Shown here: piece after piece, positions 37,573-51,117 of the stretch
Layout of the letters: the number at the start of each line of letters is the position of its first letter
How positions within the stretch are numbered: position 1 is the first letter of the stretch
Origin: Paramecium pentaurelia
Lineage: Eukaryota; Ciliophora; Oligohymenophorea; Peniculida; Parameciidae
DNA: 64,000 nucleotides
Assembly: GCA_905183005.1 (NCBI GenBank)
Contig: CAJJDO010000026.1
Span: 237,717 to 301,716, forward strand
Reading direction: 5' to 3'
Program-made: the position numbers and the translations under genes
The notes under the pieces: generated by a model
The model's database searches: none
Told to the model about the DNA's origin: nothing
Seen by the model: only the letters and a program-made list of their open reading frames with translations

Positions 37573-38735
37573 TCATTGTTTATGTTTCTTAGAGTGATTC
37601 TCAACTAGATCATAAGCTTATTAAACAGTTTTAATTTCAGAAATTCTAAATTATATAATTTAATAATTATTACCTTTTACCCTTTCTAACAGCATAAGCA
37701 GCATCATATTATTCTTTGTATTCTCTAGTTTAGATGAGTAATTATTCAGTGAGACTTAGATCTCTATTTATGATAGTTAATCTTTTTTCCAAAAGAACCT
37801 TAAATAATTGAATTATAAAATACCTTATCATTAGTTCTTTTTTTGATCAATTATGAAGTGACTTCAAAATCTTTAGAAAATCTTTCTCTCAATTCAGCAA
37901 TTTCTTAGAGAACAGTTTAAAATGTTATCTTTATTATAAATAAAATATTACTTGACTTTATGTTTCTTATTCATCTTCTTATTACATTAAAGCAATGACA
38001 GCATTTCTAATATGTTCCAATTTATCTATAATTCTTTTAACAGTTGGAACATCGAATTTAGTTGTCAATGCAACCATAATAGCAATTGGATGATTATGTC
38101 CTAAATCTCTTTTGATCTTTTCAACAATTTCAAATTATTCTGTTTACAATAATGATTTTCCATCTTAATCAAAAACAGCCACTTATAATTTAGGAATAAT
38201 TTCATTCAATGCAGCCAATACTTTGCTATTATTTTCTTGTCTAGCTTAATAAGATGCAGCTTCTTAAGCTCTTGTTTATCTTAATTATTCTTCTTTTCCA
38301 TTAAGAATATTTAATTATTCAGTAAGTGCATCTAATTATTATTGTAAACCAACAAGAATTTAATTCAATTCACTCAATTAATTATTTTTATCTTGTCTTT
38401 CCTTTGTAAGGTTTCTTAATACAATAATCAACCATTCAATGTCTAATCCTAGAGTTGTTGTTCTCTAATATTATTAATCTCTCTAAAATTACATGGGCAT
38501 ATTCAAGATCATCATTAAGTTAGTCTCTCTTCATTTACTCTAATAAATCTCCAACCAATGAAACAACTTCAGAAACCTTTCCTCCTTAACTGAGTTCCAA
38601 ATCAAGTAAAAATGTAAATTCAGTATGTTCTGTTTTTATTGCTTTAATTTCCTTAAGCAAAATTGGGACACCTGATTCCAATTCTACTGCAGTGATTCCA
38701 AATATCAATAATCCTAAAATGAGTACAGGTTTCAT
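37573..38735 (-). CDS. Trichocyst matrix protein-like secretory granule protein
   Basis: Exactly 352 residues after four introns (28, 23, 25 and 28 nt). A clear signal peptide, KPVLILGLLIFGITAVELES, opens the protein. The rest is helical and acidic: a heptad-rich part (LNQILVGLQQQLDALTEQLN), then LAALNEIIPKLQ, and a charged tail. This layout (signal, long amphipathic helices with a non-coiled break, no other domain) matches Paramecium trichocyst matrix proteins and Tetrahymena Grl proteins. These crystallise in docked secretory granules and expand on calcium-triggered release. The assignment rests on layout and local similarity. Proprotein cleavage sites cannot be placed with confidence. Confidence 0.62.
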
Positions 38736-38795
38736 TATATTATTAATAATTAATAAAAACGGAATTTAATCATATAAATAATAAGAAAAGTGTTG

Positions 38796-39332
38796 TCATT
38801 TCACATCTCCCAAAACCTTTTCACATAAAGGACATTAATGTACTTATCTTTTACAACAATTCATACAAAATGGTATTAAACAACAACTAATAATTAAATA
38901 AATCATTTAAATAATACCCACAAAATAATCCAAAAACACACATTGTTAAACATAAACTAAAAGAAAGACATCCAGAAACATAAGTTAACTTTGTTTAAAT
39001 CATACCTGCACATTCAGGACATCTAACATTTAATGAATAAGGAGGTAGATTCTCTTTATCAAGTTCTCCTATTCATTAAATTTTAAAATTTACCAAAACT
39101 TCTATATTATAAACTACTTGGATATTGAGTATTTGGAATTGCAGGTATATATTAGGGAATATTGCCATATTGAACCATATTAATTTAATTATTCTACCAT
39201 TAAGTTCCTTGTATTGATTATCCTACATATATTTGTTACAAATTTTCATCAGGAGGAGGATAACTATTTAGTTTGATTTCATTGTTACTTATAATTACTA
39301 GCAGGTTTATCAAGATCAGGATATTGAATCAT
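38796..39332 (-). CDS. LITAF-type zinc-ribbon membrane protein
   Basis: Exactly 151 residues after introns of 25, 25 and 31 nt. The first 80 residues are Pro/Gln/Tyr-rich (YPPPDENLQQIYVGQSIQG). The C-terminal LITAF domain has both zinc knuckles: VRCPECAGMIQTKLTYVSG and HQCPLCEKVLGD. Between them is the hydrophobic Cys-rich segment (SFSLCLTMCVFGLFCGCCLI) that dips into the membrane. Family members sit on the cytosolic face of endosomes and lysosomes and affect sorting. The short tail after the second CPxC is normal. Confidence 0.88.
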
Positions 39333-39725
39333 AAATAGTTATTATTTATCTAATAATCAAGTTTGTTTATTATTTTATTTTATAATAAAACTTTTCTCAC
39401 ATATTCTTAAAAGATTAATTTCAATATAGAAGAAATACTGATATAAGATATTAAGTTGAATACTTTCTAAATTGCTTCAGTTAAATAGGAATTAGTCTTT
39501 CAAATTCAATTAATACTATCTAATCTTATAAAATGTATAATTAGCATTAATATTATATATGAATTCAAATTTATGTCAAAAATCTCTTAAACAATGATGT
39601 GAATAATCTTTTGATCTTTTTATTTATCATTGTATAAGTAAGAATAACTGATCAATAAAATATAAGAATAATTTAAATATTTGATTTTATAGGATTTCCT
39701 TTCCTAAATATTATATTATTTATAA
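39333..39725. other. Spacer between divergent genes
   Basis: AT-rich sequence between the divergent LITAF-type and BAX-inhibitor genes. It presumably holds both promoters; no element is recognisable. Confidence 0.5.
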
Positions 39726-40699
39726 ATGAGTGAAAATCAATAAGATGATCAAATTAGCCCTTTGGATTTCGGAAAATACCATACAGAACCATAGAGAGAT
39801 CATCGAGAGATAAAATATATGCCAACAAAACTTAGTGAGCCAAGAGGGAGTCAATAGTATCCCTAACATGTTGGTGTTGTTATAGAAGATGATACAACCT
39901 CAAATAATGATTCTAAGTGGTATGCTAAGAATAATCAATATAAATTGCTTATTGGAAATGAGAGAACTGGCTTTGTTAAAAAAGTAAAAAATTTTAAATT
40001 AATAGGTCTATTCAATTATGATAATTTAATTGCTTATAACTATGATAATGTGTGTAATATCATATTTCTCAATTGATTATAGAATGTTCTAGTTATAGCA
40101 CAGTGGTTATGCATATTTGGCTTTAGGAATTGCAATCTTCATAGAATTATTACTGTTTTGCATACCTAAATTTGCTTGGAGAGTACCCTATAATTATATT
40201 CTTTTGATGATCTTCACTATTTGTGAAGGGTATATGATTTCTAATTTATGCAGTTATGTATTTGACAAATATAGTTAAAATGGTGGTAAACTGATTTTCT
40301 TTATTTAAGGTTATATTGTATTGATGGCTGCCAGTTTATCTTTAGCAGCAGTATTAGGATTAACTTTTTATGCTTGCAAGACAAAATCTGATTTTACAAC
40401 AAAAGGAGCTTTACTGTTTATGTGTACTACTTCTTTATTGTTGTTTGGGATAATGGCAGGAGTATATTACTAAAATGTAATTAATCTTCTCTACTCATTG
40501 ATATGTAGTCTCCTTTTTGGAGCCTATTTAATTTATGATACACAATTAATTTTAGGTGGAAGTGTAATATATAAATATCATTATATAGACACATAAATTA
40601 TCTATTGATGATTATATAATAGGATCTATGATTATTTACATTGATATTGTCTACTTATTTGCACACATTTTAATTGTATTGATAGCATGTCTTAGATGA
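39726..40699 (+). CDS. BAX inhibitor-1/Lifeguard family membrane protein
   Basis: Exactly 308 residues after introns of 22 and 25 nt. An N-terminal polar stretch of about 85 residues precedes seven hydrophobic helices (YSIMIIQLLITMIMCVISYF; then YLALGIAIFIELLLFCIP; VLMAASLSLAAVLGLTFYA; GALLFMCTTSLLLFGIMAG). The family end is exact in form: LFGAYLIYDTQLILGG, then SIDDYIIGSMIIYIDIVYLF. The two aspartates in the D...D pair form the pH-sensitive calcium-leak gate in this family. It probably tunes calcium or cell-death signals in the ER or Golgi. Confidence 0.93.
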
Positions 40700-40741
40700 A
40701 AATTTATTTGTTTTTAAATTTACATAAATATATTTAATTAT

Positions 40742-43726
40742 TCATCTTCTATAAGGAGCCAAACTGCTTCTTCTAACCTCTTCTACTTCTTTTTCCTTTT
40801 CTTAAACTCTAGCTCTCAGACTTTCAATTTCTGCTGATTGCATCTAAATTTAGAATCATAATATTACCACAAAGTGAAATAAGAGATCTTAAATTTTTCT
40901 TGTTTATGCTCCACCATCTGCATATTATAGTCTCCATTATTTGAGTTCAGTTTCATTAGCATCAATGATTCCTTATAATCTATCGATTTCATTAGACAAA
41001 ACTCTAATCTAAAGACATATTATAATTTATTTACATTTTCTTCATATTATTTTAACTAAATAATTTATTATTCTTATTAATAACATTTCTTTTTTAATTA
41101 ATCAATTTCATCTTATCTATTCATTAATAATTAATTTAATCTTTCTATTTCTGTAGATAACATAGCACATCTATTTTCTAATTCAATATATTTAGATTTA
41201 TATAATTCTAAGGAATTATATTTCTATTTTAAATCATCATATTATCTTTATAATAAATTATATTATGATTCTAATCTTTCTTTATCCTTTCTTAATTCAT
41301 CTGATTCTGAAAATGCTTTTCTTAATTATTAATTAACTCTTTCCAATTCTTAATTACTAATTTAAATCTTATTTTCATATCTTTATATTTAAGTTCTATA
41401 ATCATCAATTTCTCCATTTCTTAATCTCAATTATTCATTCAATCTTTAATTTTCAGTTGTTAAATTCATAATTTTCTATTCTAAAATTGAACAATTTTCT
41501 TAAAATATTTTCAAACTTGCTATCTAATTTTCTAATCCTAATCTTTTACCCTTTTCTTCATCTTGTAATTTTTATAATAGATTATTTCTATCTAATGCTT
41601 TATATAATTAATCATCCTTAATTTTTAATTAACTTTAATAATGAGATATTTGATTAGTCAATTATTCATTTTCATCAAAAATTTCAGCTTAAACTTATGT
41701 CAATCTATCAATTTCAGAACAATGTAATATTATTCTTATTAATGATTATTTCCACTTATCTTCAACTATTCTATTAGTTTAACTCAATTCAGAATAAGCT
41801 TATTCTAATCTTCTATATTTAGACATCCATTCTTCTGCTTCTGTAGATTTCAATCCCATACTTTATTTCAATTTTTAAATATCATTCATCATCTATCTTC
41901 TTTATTCATCAAATTCTTATGATTTCTATTAAAATAACATTTTTTATCTTTCTAATTCTTATGTAATCATAGCAATAGTATTTTCATATTCAACTAATTT
42001 CTTATTTTTCATTAATGATTCTTATAAATCATATTCTATATTAGTATATTTTCTTTTCCATTCTTCTATTTATTTTTACAAAGATTAATTAATTTATTCT
42101 TGATTATTAATTTCTTTTTATAATTAATTTTGATTAATTTATAAATTTTATAATTCTAATTATTTCTATCTCAATTATTCTTACATTCTATCAATTTCTT
42201 AAGTTAAACAACTTAATTTATTTTTAATATCATTATATTAAATTGATTTATTTTTAAATTCTTATTCATAATGTTAACATTTTTATTTCCATTCTTCTAA
42301 TTCATGAATCTTTTATCTTAAAATATTATTTAATCTTTCAATTTCAGAAGTTAATAATTCAATTCTACTAATTAGATCTTAATTTCCTTATTCTAAATTA
42401 TGATTTGATTATTATAATTAATAATTTTTCATTTTTTAATCTTCTAAATTATTACTCAATTATTAAAACATATCAACTTAATCTTTTAATTACATTTATA
42501 ATGAATCTAATTTATTTAATTTCTATTTCATTTCTTTGCATTAATTATCTGAATCAAAATACTTTTATCTCCATTCCTCTCCTTATTTTATCTTTTCTCT
42601 TAATACTTAATTCAGTCTATCAATTTCACCTTACAAAAGAACTATTTTGTTTTACATTTAATCTATAATTTAATCTTAATCCTTGTATTTAATTAATTCA
42701 TTTTAAGTCATAACATAAGCTTAATTTAGTTAATCATAATCTTTCTACTTTTTATCAAATTAATTTTATAACTATCTTAATTCAGATCTCCATTTTTCAG
42801 ATTCTTAAGTCATATTATTATAACGTGCTTTATTCATTTCCAATTCTTCTAATTTCTATTTCAATAAATTGTTTAATCTTTCAGTTTCACAAACTAACAT
42901 ACCAATCTTATTTTCCAATTAAACTATTTTTTCTTCCTATTATTTGTATTATTAAAATTCAGCCTCATATTAATTCAATTCTACTTAATAATACTCTACT
43001 GCTTATTATTTACTTAATAATTATTCTTTAAGTTTTTATAATTCATTATCCTAGATATATTTAATTACTCATATTACATTCATTTATTTTTAAACAAATA
43101 ATTGATTCTTTAAATCATCTATTTCTTTTTATTATTTTGAATTTCCAACCAAAAGTTATTATTTCAATTACTCATTTTCATTTCTGTATTTTTCCTCATT
43201 ATTAAAATATCTAATCTTCCAATTCTCAATCTCTTCTGTATATTAAGAAGTAGTAATCTCGACTTCTTATCTTAAACCATCATATAATTATATACCTATA
43301 CATACTCTCCTAATATTGCATTTACATAAGTCTAGCTTATAAATCTTCTATTTATTTTTCATAACTATTTCTATCAAGCAATTTATCATCCATCTCTTTT
43401 ATTCTATATTTAAGTTTATCATTTTCAGCTACAAATCTTTCAACCTCACAGGCCATCAAAAAACAAACAATATCAAGGTTTTTACCTAATTATTATCTAG
43501 CTGGTGGAGGGTTATTAATTTATGATGAATAGATACTATTTCCAGACCTATTTACTATAAACACAATTAATTACATTGATCTTTTCATTTGAGAAACTCC
43601 TAAATTTTGTGTAACTGAAGTACACTGTCTAACTGTACTTGTAATCACCTTTGATGAAGATTAAGAAGTAAAATATTCTTTATTTTAAGTGACTGGTTCT
43701 AATGGAGATCGACTATATGTATTCAT
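40742..43726 (-). CDS. Large repeat-rich coiled-coil protein
   Basis: ATG at 43726 and TGA at 40742, with at least two short introns in the 5' part (near 43500 and 43300). After a Ser/Thr/Gln-rich head, nearly the whole protein of about 950 residues is coiled coil. A motif recurs: IERLNNILRQKIHELEEW near 42300, EIDRLNQVLREKIKQGEEW near 42600, TERLNNLLKQKLEELEM near 42860 and IERLNEQLRLRNGEIDDY near 41440. Such repeats are common in ciliate cortical and basal-body proteins; the location here is inference. The Leu and Glu content is high and Gln is mostly TAA. Opposite-strand ORFs near 42405 and 42825 are shadows of this gene. Confidence 0.75.
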
Positions 43727-44004
43727 TTTGAATTCAAATAATTATTAATAAAGATCGTTAATTTTATATTAACATAAAAATTTGTCAATCTTATTACTTT
43801 ACAATACTAAAATATTACAAATTATATTCCATTTTCTATTAACTCTTCTATCATCTATAAAATATAATAAAAATTTCATATTCAAATGTAATCTCAATAA
43901 TATCATATTATCTTAATCTACTATTTACATCATAAACTATTTAGTCAAATTTGGATAATTTATAAACTTTCTTTTATTATATTTTATTGGTTGTTATAAA
44001 TTAA

Positions 44005-47000
44005 ATGCTTAAACCGAAAATAAGCAACCCAAATAGTATTGCATTAATTAATTTAGACAAGATTACTGGATGTAAGGTTGAAAGTCAAATAAAACCCAAG
44101 ATGACTGTTAATGAAAATAGACAATTAGGACATACAGAATCTGATTAACAAGATTTTTTCATGGAAAGCAAATTAAATCCTAGTCAAATAGTTACACCAA
44201 ACAAAATTAAAAAGAAGAAAAAGAAAAAATCTAAGAAATCTTCATAGAAATCTAAAACTGAAATACAAAAAAGTGGACTCAAAACTAAAAAGTCTATTTC
44301 ATAAGTATTTCCATGGGGAGTAAATCAGTAAAGACTAAGGAATTATATTTTATCTGAATAAGAGAAATATTATAATGCGATTTAACGTCGAAATACAAGA
44401 ACAACAATTGATTTCAAAGATAGAAGATAATAAATTGGTACATCCTTTTTAAACCAATATACAGAAAATAATCTTAAATAAATGATTAAAAGTAATATGA
44501 TTTATTAAGCTAGAGAAAAAGTCTTTTCATGATGAGAATCAACCTAAATAAAAATTAAAAATATCAACTACCTTACAAAAATAATACAAATAACTTCTAA
44601 AGAAACCTAAATATTTGAATATTCTACCTAATCGACTTAAAATAAGTTCTATTCATTATCCAAGTCCTGCTTAGAAAATATAAAAGAGAAATAGAAGTCT
44701 TTCATAAGGTTAGCATAATAAATAAATTTTAAATAATAGGATTAGAACAGGTTCTCTTCATGAGAAAACTGGAAATTTATTTGAAGCAACAACTTAAAAA
44801 TTAAAATTTAAGAAACCTTTAAAACAAAAAAAAATAGTTATATAGTATTAGAATATTGAAGACAATTTTCTATATAATAATAAAAAAGAATCTAATTAAT
44901 ATAAAAATGAATCAAAACCTCATTCATCTTTATACAAATTAATGAGTAATTCAAGCAGCAATAATATTCCTAATGATAGTGATAGAGAATAGAATATTTA
45001 AGACTTAAATGATAGCACTTATAGTAAAAAAAATATTCTAGATACTTATTCTGAGGAAGAGGGAGAAAATAAAAAATAGAAAGGAAATAATTTATTTTAA
45101 ATGAGAAAATGTTCAATTCCTGAAATTGATAATGAAGAAAATTATTTTAAAAAATAAAATTGTAAGAAGATTACTTTACCTTAGAATATTTTTTCTGTTG
45201 AAAATTAAGCTGCTATTATAATTTAAAAAGTTTGGAAAGGATATAAAGTTAGATAAATATAATTTAAATCTAAATTCTAAGAAAAGAAACAATTCAATAA
45301 AAATAAAGATGGATTAAATTTAAAAAGTTTAACCAAATCTTAAATTAATAAATTAATCAAATATGGATTATTAAAAAAAGAATCAATAGATAATTCTTAA
45401 CTTGTAGATGAATCTAGTTTTTTAAGCTATTCAAGACCTAATTCTTAAATGGATAATCAAAAAGAAATAAAAAAGTTGATAGAACCAAATTAATATTAAA
45501 AATTTATAGAAAATTTTTAAGATGATATTGATTATTTACCTAATCTATCTAACTAATAGAATTAAGTTTAAAATAAATTTAAAGATATTTAATTGTAAAT
45601 AATATCTGAGCATACACCTGAAAAAATTAAGAAAATATATCAGAATTCCTAAGATGAACAAATCCAATCCTTTGGTAATTAAAAATCAAGAAAAATAAGT
45701 AAATTGTCAATTGATGTTGAAGAATAAGAGGAAGAGAATAAAGTTGATATTGGAGAAATTAGATGTGCTTTTGGTTCAGAATCATTATTAAAGAGTTTAT
45801 CATAAGAAGGTGAATAATCATTCTAACAAGATAAAGGATTATTTGAATAAACATCATTTTAAGATTTCGTTATGAATAAATTTAAAGAACTTATGTAGAG
45901 AGACAAGATGGATTAATTAATTGCTTTAAGAGAAGAAGCAGTTTAATAAAGACAATAATAAACATTGAAATAGATTGATAAAGCTTTTTAAAATAATTAA
46001 ATATCCCCTAGAACATTTGAATTTTAATAAAGAAAAATAGAAAAGTGGGTTAATAAATAAAAAACAGATTTAGAATAGAAAAAGAGAGAGATTTTAAGAG
46101 GATAATAAAGTATATTTGATGCTATTGTTAAAACTTAAAGAGATTTACAATTTGTTAAATAAATGTAATCATCATAAAATTCATAAACATACATAAAAAT
46201 AGTTGATTCTTTAAGTTAAGAATCTGCAAATTATTCTGAAAATTCTCTAAAGAGTTCAATTATAGATATTTAAATATCTAATTCTTAGATGTTATAATAA
46301 TATTAGTAAGAGGATAAAAATAAAGCTTATGAGGAAGTAGTTACAATTTAGAGAAAAAGTAATAATATATTAGAAGAAAAAGAATTAATTTGTCCTGAAC
46401 CCTTTAATCTAAAAAAGTTGGCTTAATCTTAATTTGTTAGAAATGTTGAATAGTTGAAAGAACCATAAAAAATATCAGAGAAATGTGCTGATTCATACTC
46501 TATTTTGATTTCAAATATGTTAATATAAGAGGAAGTAAATTAATTTTATACAGAAATGTAAAGAAATGGTATTGATTTATATGAAATAATAAACAATTCT
46601 TAATTAAATCGTAGGACATAGATTGCTTAATCAAAAGAATAAAAGATTTAAGGACTTAAGACTAATGTAACATAAATTAAAACATATCTCAAATATTTAG
46701 AGGAGTACTTGATAGGTAATCAAATTATTTAATATCATTAAGATAATGTAATGATTTAAATTTAGAGAATAATTAATATTCCTTTGGGTCCATCATCTAA
46801 AATAATGCTTAAGTTTCTTTAGCCAATTAGAGATTCAGCTGAGTCAGATTATGATTCAAATGGAGCATAACATTAAATTATTCTTAGTGTAGAGTTGTTT
46901 GGCAAATTTGAAAGATTTTTAATGGAATAAAGAATAATTAACCATTAAAATAAACTATTAATTGAATTAGAGCATATACATAATAAAGCAATTTTTGATT

Positions 47001-47432
47001 CTTTAAATGAAGCACTTGATTATTTTAGACCATATGGTTTAAATGGATAACCATTTTTATGGAAATCTGATCCAACAAAATTAAGAGCAAGGGAGGTTTA
47101 ATTGACTGATATTCCTGGGATTATTCGTAAAGCTTCAGAAAAAGTTATTGATTGGAGTCATTATATGACAGGGATCTTGATTGATAAAGAAGATTCACCA
47201 TTTCCAAAATCTTTTTAATTAGATTAAGAAACTATAGCATAGATAAGAGAAGACAGACTCTATAGAATGTTAACATTAGATGTATAATTAAATTAAAGAA
47301 TTTTAGATAATAGATAATGAAGATAGATGGACAAATTATGATGAAGAGACTACTGAAATATCTATTGATTTATCAGATCTATTATTTGATCATCTAATTG
47401 AAGAGGTAGCATTTGAGATGTATAAAAAATGA
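44005..47432 (+). CDS. Large IQ-motif protein with DUF4378-like C-terminus
   Basis: About 1,133 residues from ATG 44005 to TGA 47430-47432. An N-terminal basic run (KKKKKKSKKSS) lies near residue 75. A calmodulin-binding IQ motif, AAIIIQKVWKGYKVRQIQ, lies near residue 400. The middle is Ser/Glu/Gln-rich and disordered. The C-terminus (EDRWTNYDEETTEISIDLSD then LLFDHLIEEV), after a 25-nt intron, resembles the DUF4378 end found in plant LONGIFOLIA-like and ciliate microtubule proteins. One frame change near 44516-44521 has no intron; dropping one A from a run of five restores the frame and makes the total divisible by three. That suggests a sequencing error. It is likely cytoskeletal and calcium-responsive. 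Confidence 0.72.
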
Positions 47433-47533
47433 TGTTTTTGTTGAATATATTAAAATTTCAGTTTTTGTAATTTGTTCATGTCTAATGTTTAATTACTTAT
47501 AAAAGATTATTTCTTATTTATTTAACATCAATT

Positions 47534-50524
47534 TCATTTTATGTTCTAAATATTAAATAAATAATATTTACTGTAAGATTTGATTTAAATTGATGAATAT
47601 TAAACTTTAATTTAATAATTGAGTATCAAAGATACCTGTATAATTTTATAAATCTGCTAAGAAAGAGAGGTCTTATCCTTTTTCCATATAATCTAAGACC
47701 CATTCCTCTTATAATTCAGTATAAATAATCTTATCAAATTCTTCCTCTGTAAATATATCCACAGAATTATGATAAGCATACTTTATTTCACAAGGAAGCA
47801 TTTCTAGTTAATCTTTGAGTTTATTAATGAGATCTAACATTTTAGTTTAAATTTCAATTAATTATCTATTCTTTTGATCTTATTATAAATTCGAAGTTGA
47901 AAATTGAGAGTTAGATATTTTTGTTTTTTTGTAACCTTAATATATTAATACAGCTTTAGCTATATTTGTATGATGTTATTCTAAAGAAAACCATTTTAAA
48001 ATTTTCTCTGTATTATCTTAGTCAAATTAAAGTAAACTTACTGGTTTCTCACCTCCAAGAATATCTATTTTTTCCATCACTTTCTTTAGTGAAATTTTAA
48101 ATGAACTTAATATGACTTTAATTAGTTCATTTTTAATCTATGACCAATGTTAATACTTTCGTGGATATTAATTTAAATAATAGAATAAATGACTAAATCT
48201 ATTTATGGTTAAAAAGTCTTCATAATTTGAGATGTAGATTGTTCTTGAATATTCAATTTATTACTCATCCTAGATTGGAAATATGAGTTTAATTAAATTC
48301 TTTATATTTAAGAATAAATACTTTTCTAAATTAGTCATATTATTTAAATAAATTTAATATCCATTTAAATCCTTATAATTAAACTTATTTAATTTCTTGT
48401 AACTTATCACTTTAAATTAATTCAATCCTTTTTTGACTCTCTAAAACTACTTCAATTAATTATTATAATGAACTATTGTTATTCTTCTGATCAATTTCAT
48501 TAAAATCTTCAATAATCATTTATAGATTTCCAGAATGTAAATATTGCATAGATTCTAATAAACATATAACATCTTTCTCAAATGTAATATCTGATTGCAA
48601 TTACTATTTAATATGTTCAACATCTTAAGAAACTTTTTTTCTTTATAATTTTATAGCAATTTATTCTAATTAATGTGATTAACTAAAGAACTTTTCAATA
48701 TTTATCTTTTTAAGGTTTTAATTTTCAATATCACTTAATTGTAATTATTATGGTAAATTAACAACAATTTCTTATATTTTTAAATCCATAGTTTATCTTT
48801 ATTTTTAATAGCTATCTTTAAATGTCAAATATTAAACATGTGCATCAATATCATGAATATTAACATATGGTTCTACTTTGGGACTCAAAGAATTAATAAA
48901 TTTAAGTTCTGCTTCAATCTTTTTTACAAATTTCTCTTTAAATTCACTTAAAGTAGGATGTTATTATTAAATATTGTTTATTTTTACCAATATTATTTTC
49001 AATATACATTTAGCTTATTATACTTCTTAATATAAGTTAATAAGATGTTACCATTATTCTTTAGTTATTGTTTATTATAAATTATAGAAAATTTAATCAA
49101 AAAAGTCCTAAAAATTATTATTTTAATATTTTTTAAATTCATCTATCATAGGAAGTATGAAATTCACTGCTGTTTTCTATGAATTAACTTAATTTTGAAT
49201 AGTATCAATAAATAAACATGATTTTTAATAAATCTTATTCTTCATAGCAAAAAAGTATTTGGTCTAATTAAAATGTACAAATTTAAGTTCATCTTTTTAA
49301 TATTTAAATTAGTAATAGTTATCTTTGTAATTTTAAGGTTATTAATTTAAATAAAATATAAGATATTAATAATAATCAAAGCTATCATAATATTCTTATA
49401 ACAATTCTTTATGAATTACAATTTTATCAATTGCAGCTAGAGATAACCTATAATCTTAGATAATTAGTTAGTAATTTTATAAAGATATTTATATATCTTT
49501 TGAAACTCCTTTAAAATATATAGAGGATACTCTTTATAAATTAATCATTTTTTATTAAAGCTCTTATTCTTATTAAGGGAATGATTTAATTAATTATAAC
49601 AATTTAGAGCAAATAGATTTATATTATTGATGATTTTGATTGATATTTCCAAATCTAAATTATATTTATAATATTATTTTACCTTCTTTTTTCTGAAAGT
49701 GTTAATTCATACTCTTTAGCAATTAATTCTATATCTGAGAAATGTTTAAGTGATACTGATGTGAATTCAGCTTCACTTATTATTTCTGATTCATCAAAAG
49801 CTTTATGTAATCTCTCATAAGCAGCCACCGAAATTACTGACATAAAGTTATAAGCTTCATTAAATAAATCTCTTAATTCATCAGCTTTAGATTCAAATTG
49901 ATTAAATGCATATTTGATTTCTCTTTAAAATTTTGAATAAGAAGTGCATTAATCATATTAGTTTAATGTAGTCTGAATATTTTTAAGTTATTAAGTAATA
50001 TTTAATTTTTATTGTTTAATTCTACTATGCTTTTCAATAATAGTATGAACAGTTCGACCTTCCATTTTAATACGATCTCTTATGTTTTCTGCATCAATTT
50101 CTAATTATTAGTAATATTAAGGTTCAACATTTGAAGATATTAATCTTGAAGCTTAAAGGTTTGATTAATTCATTGGTACTGTAGATCTAAATAATGTGAA
50201 AATATTTTCTAAATTCTCTAATTAAACCTCTTTCAATAAACTTTGTTTTGCTGGGTCTTCTTAAGATATTTACTCATTTCTAATTTCACTTTTTATTTAA
50301 CCTTCAATCTTTGAAGCAGGTTTTTATTACTCAATTTCTATTGGTGCAATATATGATAATTCAGGATCAATATTCAATGAATTAATACTTAACTAAGGTT
50401 ATTTTTAAGTTGGTAATTGCAAGTGATTTTGAGTATAATTTGGTAGAGTGTTATCAAATATTCTTTTCTTTTATGTTGACGAAACATTATTAATGTTACT
50501 TGTATTAACATATATGTTTGACAT
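47534..50524 (-). CDS. Large helical protein, unknown role
   Basis: ATG at 50524. The N-terminal 150 residues are polar and Gln-rich (NIYVNTSNINNVSSTQKKR), then helices and coiled coil (TVHTIIEKHSRIKQQKLNIT). A roughly 28-nt intron near 49680 joins this to a long all-helical C-terminal half (LSEFKEKFVKKIEAELKF; WILNLFKQYDQFRKVFILKY; YHNSVDIFTEEEFDKIIYTE). The shape resembles large tethering or scaffold proteins, but I find no defining motif and assign no family. The 3' end is uncertain: a 31-nt intron near 47625 gives a stop at 47534, about 100 bases from the convergent gene end. Confidence 0.6.
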
Positions 50525-50884
50525 ATTTAATAATAAATTATGAATAAAATTAATTATAAATTCATATAATCTTTCTTTATTTGATAATTATGTTATTATT
50601 AATTAGGAAATGTTAAAGAGAATCAATTAAAAATAAAGATTAAAATATAAGGATTATAGATATTCTAATTTCTAAACTATTTTTAATTGATTTATAAATT
50701 AAAAAAGTTAGTATTAACAATAATATATTTTATATCGTTAATAATATTAATCTTAAAGTATCTATTATGAATAAATTAAGTAACCTTTATATAATTTCTT
50801 AATTTTTACATCAACCATAAAAACAAAAATTTGAAACATATAAATTAAAAAATTAAAATCTTTATTCATTAATTAAAATAAATA
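50525..50884. other. Divergent spacer upstream of eL41
   Basis: AT-rich sequence between a minus-strand gene start and the eL41 ATG. It presumably contains the ribosomal-protein promoter, but no element is recognisable. Confidence 0.5.
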
Positions 50885-50953
50885 ATGAGAGAAAAGTGGA
50901 GAAAGAAGAGAATGCGAAGACTTAAGAGAAAAAGACGTAAGGCACGTAAGTGA
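50885..50953 (+). CDS. RPL41: Ribosomal protein eL41
   Basis: A 22-codon gene, ATG at 50885 and TGA at 50951-50953. The peptide reads MREKWRKKRMRRLKRKRRKA then RK and matches the near-invariant eL41, the smallest eukaryotic ribosomal protein, a single basic helix bridging the two subunits. The usual protein has 24-25 residues, so the C-terminus is slightly short. It is intron-free, and its codons use CGT, CGA and AAG more than the neighbours do, as expected for a highly expressed gene. Confidence 0.95.
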   Translation: MREKWRKKRMRRLKRKRRKARK

Positions 50954-51117
50954 TACAAGAATGTGATAAATATAAAAATATTTAATTGAACATCTTTTTA
51001 TTCAAATTTTAGCAATTCTTTAAGTTCTGATTTTCTAAAGTTGGGTAACTTACAATCCATCCAAAAATATTAAATCAATTATTTAATATTTATTAAGGTT
51101 GATATAAATATACAACT

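Noticed and set aside
42405..43031. Plus-strand ORFs of hydrophobic composition
   Set aside because: They are the reverse complement of Leu/Glu/Asn-rich coiled-coil coding sequence (40742-43726), which is continuous under the ciliate code.
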